A stretch of DNA of 64,000 nucleotides, taken from positions 14,176,378 through 14,240,377 of the forward strand of contig NC_048539.1 in assembly GCF_902806685.2 (NCBI RefSeq), read 5' to 3'. Of this stretch, positions 58,593-64,000 are shown in pieces. Position numbers and translations under genes: made by a program. Source of the DNA: Maniola hyperantus. Its lineage: Eukaryota > Arthropoda > Insecta > Lepidoptera > Nymphalidae. The first letter of the stretch is position 1; each line of letters opens with the position of its first letter. The notes below the pieces were generated by a model. The model was not told where the DNA came from, did no database searches, and worked only from the letters and a program-made list of their open reading frames with translations.

Positions 58593-60013
58593 GTTCATGG
58601 CAATTTTTACGCGACTCGGTTGTGCTCATGTAAAAGTTGCGGGAGCCAGTCACACCTGTCACAGCCACGCTCGCGAGTAAAGGCCGTTGTACGCCAGAAC
58701 AACAGGAACAATACCTTGAGGCATGCCACAAAGATACATATGCTGCAATCATTTTAAATGTAGCATGTATTATTGACAAAATGTCGTACCGGACTATTCC
58801 AACTCAGTAGCACGATGTTGTCTCGGTCTAAAATAGATGGCCGCATGCTGTTTAAAGCCGCAAAGTTAATGCTCCCATTTGTAGCTTACCATTATCACAT
58901 AAGCAGTTGTTTCAGCATATCAAACAGACTAGGAGAGGTACAAAATCATGACCTGCTACGTTTTGTTGTCTGGCTATCTCCACAGGCTCTCCCATAATTA
59001 TTTTGTAGAACCCGACACCCGAAGCTCACTCGACAGAGACTCGCAAAAGACACGTTTTGAGAGCATACATAGAGCGTGTTCGCGACTAATAATACAATTT
59101 ATAAAGTAAATTACCAACTTTTTGTAGAAAACCAAATTTATCTGAAATCGGAATAGTATTTTTAAAAAAGTCAAAAACATCCATGCCAAAACAGTCGAAA
59201 CAAACTTGACAAAAATATTTCGATTTTTAGAGTTTTTTTGCTTGTTCACCTGTACATTTTGTTGGACTGAGATAGGTGTTAGCAGCGTCGCTCTAAATAA
59301 AAAATAGTAGATTAAATTTACTTTTAAAAATACTGGGCTGAATTATTTTTTTCATTAAAAATTGACCGAGATAATATGGCGAACCTATGGTGACCTGGTT
59401 TTCTTTTTTTGCAAAAATTGCAAATTACCTGATCTATTTTTGTTAAAAAGTGCATAGGAATTAATTCTGACAATGTACAAGAAGCTGATATTGCAGAAGA
59501 CGATATATTATTATTAAATACTAGTTGACCCGCCCCGGCTTCGCACGGGGAGCCTACCTGTTCCATAGACAAAATAAAGTCGCAAGTATAAACTAGTTTG
59601 TATACAACGTAAATAAAACAGGTTGTAAAAATGATTGCAATCGATTCTGTTAGTTGAGTTTAAACAAACTACTTTCAGGTTTTGCGTATATTAAAATTAA
59701 CGTTGTATAAGTAAGTGGTTATTATGTTTTGCCCAAACTATACATTACTGTTACTAGTATTTTTTTGCGACTTTGTCTGCATTGAATGTATTTCAATTTA
59801 GAATAGGCACCATCGGTAATGCTCTTTGAGTCACTCACGAGTAAAAAGAATGAGCTTGATATAAATTTATACTGCTTTTATTTTTCGAAAATCACAAATA
59901 AATAAGCAGAAACGAAATCACTACACTACAGCAGCACTAAAGAAATCTCTAATTTAAGTTTACATTGCAGTCAAGCCCACCTCATACATCCATTGCACTA
60001 TAGTCGTATCTTA

Positions 60014-60058
60014 CTCTACACTACACTACACTACACTACACTACACTACACTACACTA
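60014..60058. repeat. (CTACA)n microsatellite
   Basis: Nine perfect units of the pentamer. It lies inside a degraded SINE of the 54690 family (body pieces at 59990-60130). Confidence 0.9.
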
Positions 60059-60212
60059 GCTAAGCTTTACGCATTAGTTGGAGATGGAAGGGGAATAAAC
60101 ATGACTATTTATCATATTCTTTAAAAAAAAAAGTAAATTAAACATTCAAGCGGCGTCTTAATTAGAAAATGCCTTAAAGAAAATAAAATCACTTTAAAAG
60201 TCTATGACACTA

Positions 60213-60218
60213 TTTATT
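60213..60218 (-). promoter_or_regulatory. poly(A) signal of the obst-A-like gene
   Basis: AATAAA on the minus strand, 40 nt after the stop codon at 60258-60260. Confidence 0.7.
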
Positions 60219-60257
60219 TAAACTTTAACACTATAATTACATGTTACTAACTAAATT

Positions 60258-62870
60258 TTACGCCTTCTTCGGTAGTTTGTTCTTTTCTGTAGGTTGCCCT
60301 TCGTAGTAGTTTTCACTGAAAATAAAAATAGCATTATATTAAAAATGAAACGTTAATTTTTTGTGGGGCAAGATTTTCGGATTTACTATATTATTCTCCT
60401 TGAAAATTTATCTATATAGGATTGCTTCTAGTTTTTACATTGTGAAATGTAAAATTATAGGTAAATTGCTTTCAATATTTTCAGAATGTGCGGGAATTAC
60501 AGTTCTTAGTTCTTCCACCAGTAGACATTTTTTACATTTTATTTTCAAAAAATTAGAGATCCCTACAAAAATTATAATAAGCTACCCGTACGAAGCCGGG
60601 GCTGGTCGCTAGTCTAGCATAAAAATGTCTCTTACCATCCTTGCACCTTCTCTGGCTCGTCGCACATGAACGTGTCTTCGTTGTAAACCTTCCCTGAAGG
60701 ACAGCTGCCCTTTTGGGGCTGCACGCCGTTGCGGCAGATGTAGAACTTCTGGCAGTCCTCGGGGTGGGGGAACGTGGGGTGTGGGAGAGCACGGCCATTG
60801 GGTCCCATTACATCACCATCGGGACAAGCGAAACCATCATCCAAGACATCTGTAAAGAAGAGTTCGATTGTACATGGCCAAGAAGTCAACAACACAGTTT
60901 ACTACAGAAGGACCATGTCTCTTTAACGCAATTTATTGTTTTGTCTAAATAATGACAATTCGGCTTTATAGAGCGTACATTTTTTTTCGGGTACTGTAAA
61001 ATGATGGCCTTTAGCCGAATATTGCATAAAAAATAAAAAAGCTTAATTTCAGGCGGGTTCCTATACGAAATAGGAGGTTTTAAAGGGGAGATTGAATTCG
61101 ACGCTATATGTCAAAAATGTCAACATATTAGAAACTGAAACTTGTGTATAACTTCAGTTATATCCTGTACTTGAATAACAAGTACTAAAATAAGATAAAT
61201 ATTATAAAGAAACGGAATTATTTCATTTTTAATGGGCATCAGTATTTTTAACATAACTTCACAATAATATTGATAGATGGCGCTGTTATGGGATACCGCG
61301 AGGTCTTAGTTCGGGATCGAACTACTAGTTTATTTACCTTTAGTGATCTGATCGCACGTGCGCCGCACAGATTCCTTCCAGTCACAGTTGGAAGTCTCTT
61401 CGTTGAAGTACAGACCAGGAGGGCAAGGGTGCTCGTTGGGCACACCATCCGAGCAGAAGTTGAATTTGTCGCAAGCCTAGAATTCATTTTAATGACTTAT
61501 ATATAAAAAAATCTATATCTAAATAAATAGATAGGCTGACTGACGGACTGACTGAACTATCAACGCACAGCTTAAACTACTGGACAGATCAGGCTGAAAT
61601 TTGGCATGCAGATATAAGCCTTATCAAAAGCTTTCTTAGCGAGTGTCTATTATGACGTAGACACTCGCTAAGAAAGGATTTTGGGAAATTCAATCACTCA
61701 GGGGGTTAAATAGGGGTTTGAAATTTGTGTGGTCCACGCGGATGAAGTCGCGGGCATAAGCTAGTAATGTAATAAAGATATTGTGTTTTAGAAACAATAA
61801 TTGCTGAAATTAGAAGAACAGAAAGTTAAAAAAAAAACATTTTTAATGGGGGAGTATTTGGCTAAGTGGAAGTTATAATGGAATACCATAGTACATAATA
61901 ATTCAATGCGGAATACATAGTTATAACGATAACTTATAAAATCTAACGGAAAATTTACATTTATAATGGGCCAAACAACCTAGCACTTATTATTTTAATG
62001 TATCCTTACTACATAAACATTAAATGATTTGTACTCTGCGTAGTTCTGTGCATCGATTTAATTAAAAACTGAAAATTGTTTTTATTTCCTTTTTTTGACA
62101 CTTGACATCACAGAACTTTAAAGATATGTGGTTAAAACCCTGGTTTTAATATTTAGAGTTGAAGAATTTGAACCATAATAATTACCTGAGGATCTGGGTG
62201 CTTGAAGTATCCATTTTGACGTGGGCAGCCTGGAGAGGGTTTTGGTTCCTCTGAAAGTGACAAAGTTAATCATTACTTATTGGTGAAGGAATCTGCAACT
62301 TTTTTTTACATACAACTAAACCTATATTGTACTGTATTGTATTGCATAAAACTATACCAAGAACACCACCCACGATGATTTAGGTTTTAAAAATTCCGTG
62401 GGAGTTCTTGGATTTTGCGGGATAAAAGTACCTATCCTATATCTGTTCACAGGTTGGAAGCTATCTTAGTGCTAGGCCAAACACACTTTCGCATTTTATA
62501 ATATTATGACGGTACGAATGTGTAGAAAAAAATTTGTTGGGCGTAAAGGCTCCGCCGGTTTATTGCAGCTGTGCACACTGTGCATGAATGCACTGTCAAT
62601 TCGACAGGTTGCGTGGCAGAGACTTGCTGCGTAGTAGGAGTTGGTCTTTCAAAGCAAGAAACCAAACTTACGTAGTGTCTTTGTGCTCAGCAATTAACAG
62701 TAAGGATGGTAAGAGAGCTGTTTTTTCTACTTAAAGGTTTGGTGATTCATACTTACGTAATTCTTTTCTGTCTCCACATTCTACATTTGATGGGATGTCA
62801 CAGAGCTCTTTGTTGGGGTTTTCATCTGCAAACACTAAGCCATCTGGACAAAGTTTTGGTTCCGCTTCAC
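60258..62870 (-). CDS. obst-A: obstructor-A-like CPAP3 cuticle chitin-binding protein, 5' incomplete
   Basis: Exons in transcript order: 62870-62757, 62250-62186, 61476-61338, 60849-60636, 60315-60258. Phases 1, 0, 1, 2 match; 195 residues follow a split Gly codon. The first exon starts inside CBM14 number 1 (GEAEPKLCPDGLVF), so the signal peptide and the first half of that domain lie beyond 62871 and are not seen up to 64000. Domains 2 (GCPRQNGYFKHPDPQACDKF...) and 3 (HPEDCQKFYICRNGVQPQKG...) are complete; the tail is CENYYEGQPTEKNKLPKKA. Linker ELQEPKPSPGCPRQNGYF and domain 3 resemble Drosophila obst-A from memory. obst-A is a secreted chitin-binding organiser of the larval cuticle. The gene lies on the same strand as, and upstream of, the Peritrophin-A-like gene. 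CPAP3 membership is sure; the obst-A assignment is likely. Confidence 0.85.
61512..61764 (+). mobile_element. Helitron-like (GACT)n element with internal palindrome
   Basis: TCTATATCTAAATAAATAGA start, four GACT-type units, GCGGGCATAAGCTAG end before T. A 19-nt perfect inverted repeat (61631-61649 and 61658-61676) is built from a duplicated piece of the element. Located 35 bp from the acceptor of the 61476 exon. Confidence 0.75.
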
Positions 62871-64000
62871 CTAGAAGAACAGTAAAAAAAATGTTTCATC
62901 ACTCAATTACTAATACCTTCGATCAGTCGTAGGCTCATCTTTGTGAAATTTTATAATGTAGCATTTTATGAAATAACTTCTGATGGAGTTTAAGTATACT
63001 TAGTTTGATTGTATTTTTCAAATTTAAGTATTTGATACTAAGATAAACCAGGACATAACATTTATCTGATCCGTCTCCAAGATGCAATATCGATTCAACG
63101 GTCAAATCACATAGTAAATAGACAAACAAAGTATGGATTTGTGTTTGTATGATCATTGATCTGATCACCTTAAAAGCAGTTTACGTAAATATTATAATAT
63201 AGGCAATATAGGTAATCACATCTGTTCAAAATGTTAATTATACTTATTACTAAAACAGGAAATCCACAAAAGTTTAATGTGAGCCTTGAAAAACGTAATT
63301 CAGAAATATTTAAGGAATTTAATTTAATATATGCAAGAATTTCATGCGATTGTATCATTGAACAATTTTATAATTACTTTATTATGTATCTGTGCAAAAA
63401 TCTAACCTAGAGCCAAATAATTGCAATGTTTCTAATCAAGAGACATTACAGTACGAATATTTAGCAAAAAAAACTATTGCGTTCAATTTCACCACTTTGT
63501 TAAACTATAAAAAAAACCTTTATTATTTACCACTAGGCTATTGATTATATCATAATAGAAAAAGAAACTAAGATGTTTATGGGTTTTGTTTTAATTCTCA
63601 TTTTTCTATGTTACCCGTTTTAAGAATATAATCACTAGCCCCATATAATAAGCCCCGTCCAAATGTTAGTTGAAAGACCTTGATAACTTTTGCTAAATTC
63701 ACTCACGAGAGTGAATTTAGAAGAAACTGCCACGGTCGTCCTATTAGCATAAGTACGAGGTTGTATGAGCAAATATTTACATAATAAATTAATATTGATT
63801 AATTGGTATGTTGTTCATCATGATTTGTCTGGTAGGAGGCTTCGGCAGTGGTTAGTTATTGCCCTACGCTACGATAAGCTTTATCGGCTCTATCTCTATA
63901 ATCTAAAACTATTTCGATGCGCCACTGCACTGGTTCGAAAGGGGATTGTTTAACCAACATAGAACAGCTATAAATACAAAAAGATACGTTCTCAAGAAAC
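62871..64000. other. intron of the obst-A-like gene running to the window edge
   Basis: The missing upstream exon should encode a signal peptide and the first part of a CBM14 domain. I read the minus strand for cysteine-rich coding sequence with a phase-1 donor and found none. The region is AT-rich, with a weak GGCTTCGGCAGTGGTTAGTT piece of the GGCGCAATGG SINE near 63838. Confidence 0.6.

Larger units (their letters stand above)
56572..60257. other. intergenic region between the Peritrophin-A-like gene and the obst-A-like gene
   Basis: No exon seen. The first 150 bp should hold the promoter and 5' UTR of the Peritrophin-A-like gene (TTATATTTAT on the minus strand near 56735 is a weak TATA candidate). 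Repeats follow: Helitron-like 56746, SINEs 57000, 57463 and 58158, MITE 57955, Helitron-like 58436, a CCCGCCCCGGCTTCGC fragment near 59528 and the (CTACA)n array at 60014. 58600-59500 shows nothing I recognise. Confidence 0.6.

Overview
The window looks like nuclear DNA from a moth or butterfly (Lepidoptera). It is AT-rich, and its genes are split into short, GC-richer exons. It is packed with small non-autonomous repeats: tRNA-like SINEs, fold-back MITEs, and Helitron-like elements ending in CTAG next to (GACT)n microsatellites. There is no long open reading frame. I built the genes by joining exons at GT/AG sites with matching phase.

Five genes were assembled. All encode secreted proteins with six-cysteine chitin-binding type-2 domains (CBM14, peritrophin-A type), and four are members of the CPAP3/obstructor family of cuticle and extracellular-matrix proteins. 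Left to right they are: (1) Gasp (CPAP3-C), + strand, 7921-13153, with two alternative last exons and its signal-peptide exon not found; (2) an unfamiliar two-CBM14 protein, - strand, 21541-14825, complete in six exons (331 aa) and with a TATA box; (3) obst-B (CPAP3-B), + strand, 29520-39191, complete in six exons (291 aa); (4) a Peritrophin-A-like CPAP3 gene, - strand, 56571-41370, complete in five exons (227 aa), with a 46-nt first exon separated by an 11.7-kb intron; (5) an obst-A-like CPAP3 gene, - strand, 62870-60258, cut off at its 5' side by the window end.

The genes share architecture. First introns are phase 1 after a short signal-peptide exon, introns between CBM14 domains are phase 1, and three genes have a last intron that splits the TGC/TGT codon of the final domain cysteine. 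This fits expansion of one ancestral gene into a local array. Gasp and the two-domain gene converge at about 14-15 kb, obst-B and the Peritrophin-A-like gene converge at about 39-41 kb, and the two-domain gene and obst-B diverge from an 8-kb region rich in repeats. The products are expected to be secreted by epidermal, tracheal or other chitin-producing epithelia and to bind and organise chitin.

The rest is introns and intergenic DNA full of repeats. The clearest mobile-element evidence is a 180-bp Helitron-like copy (19282-19461) sitting inside a 58-bp tandem repeat. Removing it restores an exact 58-bp unit with no target duplication. Several long palindromic elements are also present (15951-16313, 22846-23175, 28283-28425, 39615-39957 and the three-copy family at 3891, 51643 and 57955).
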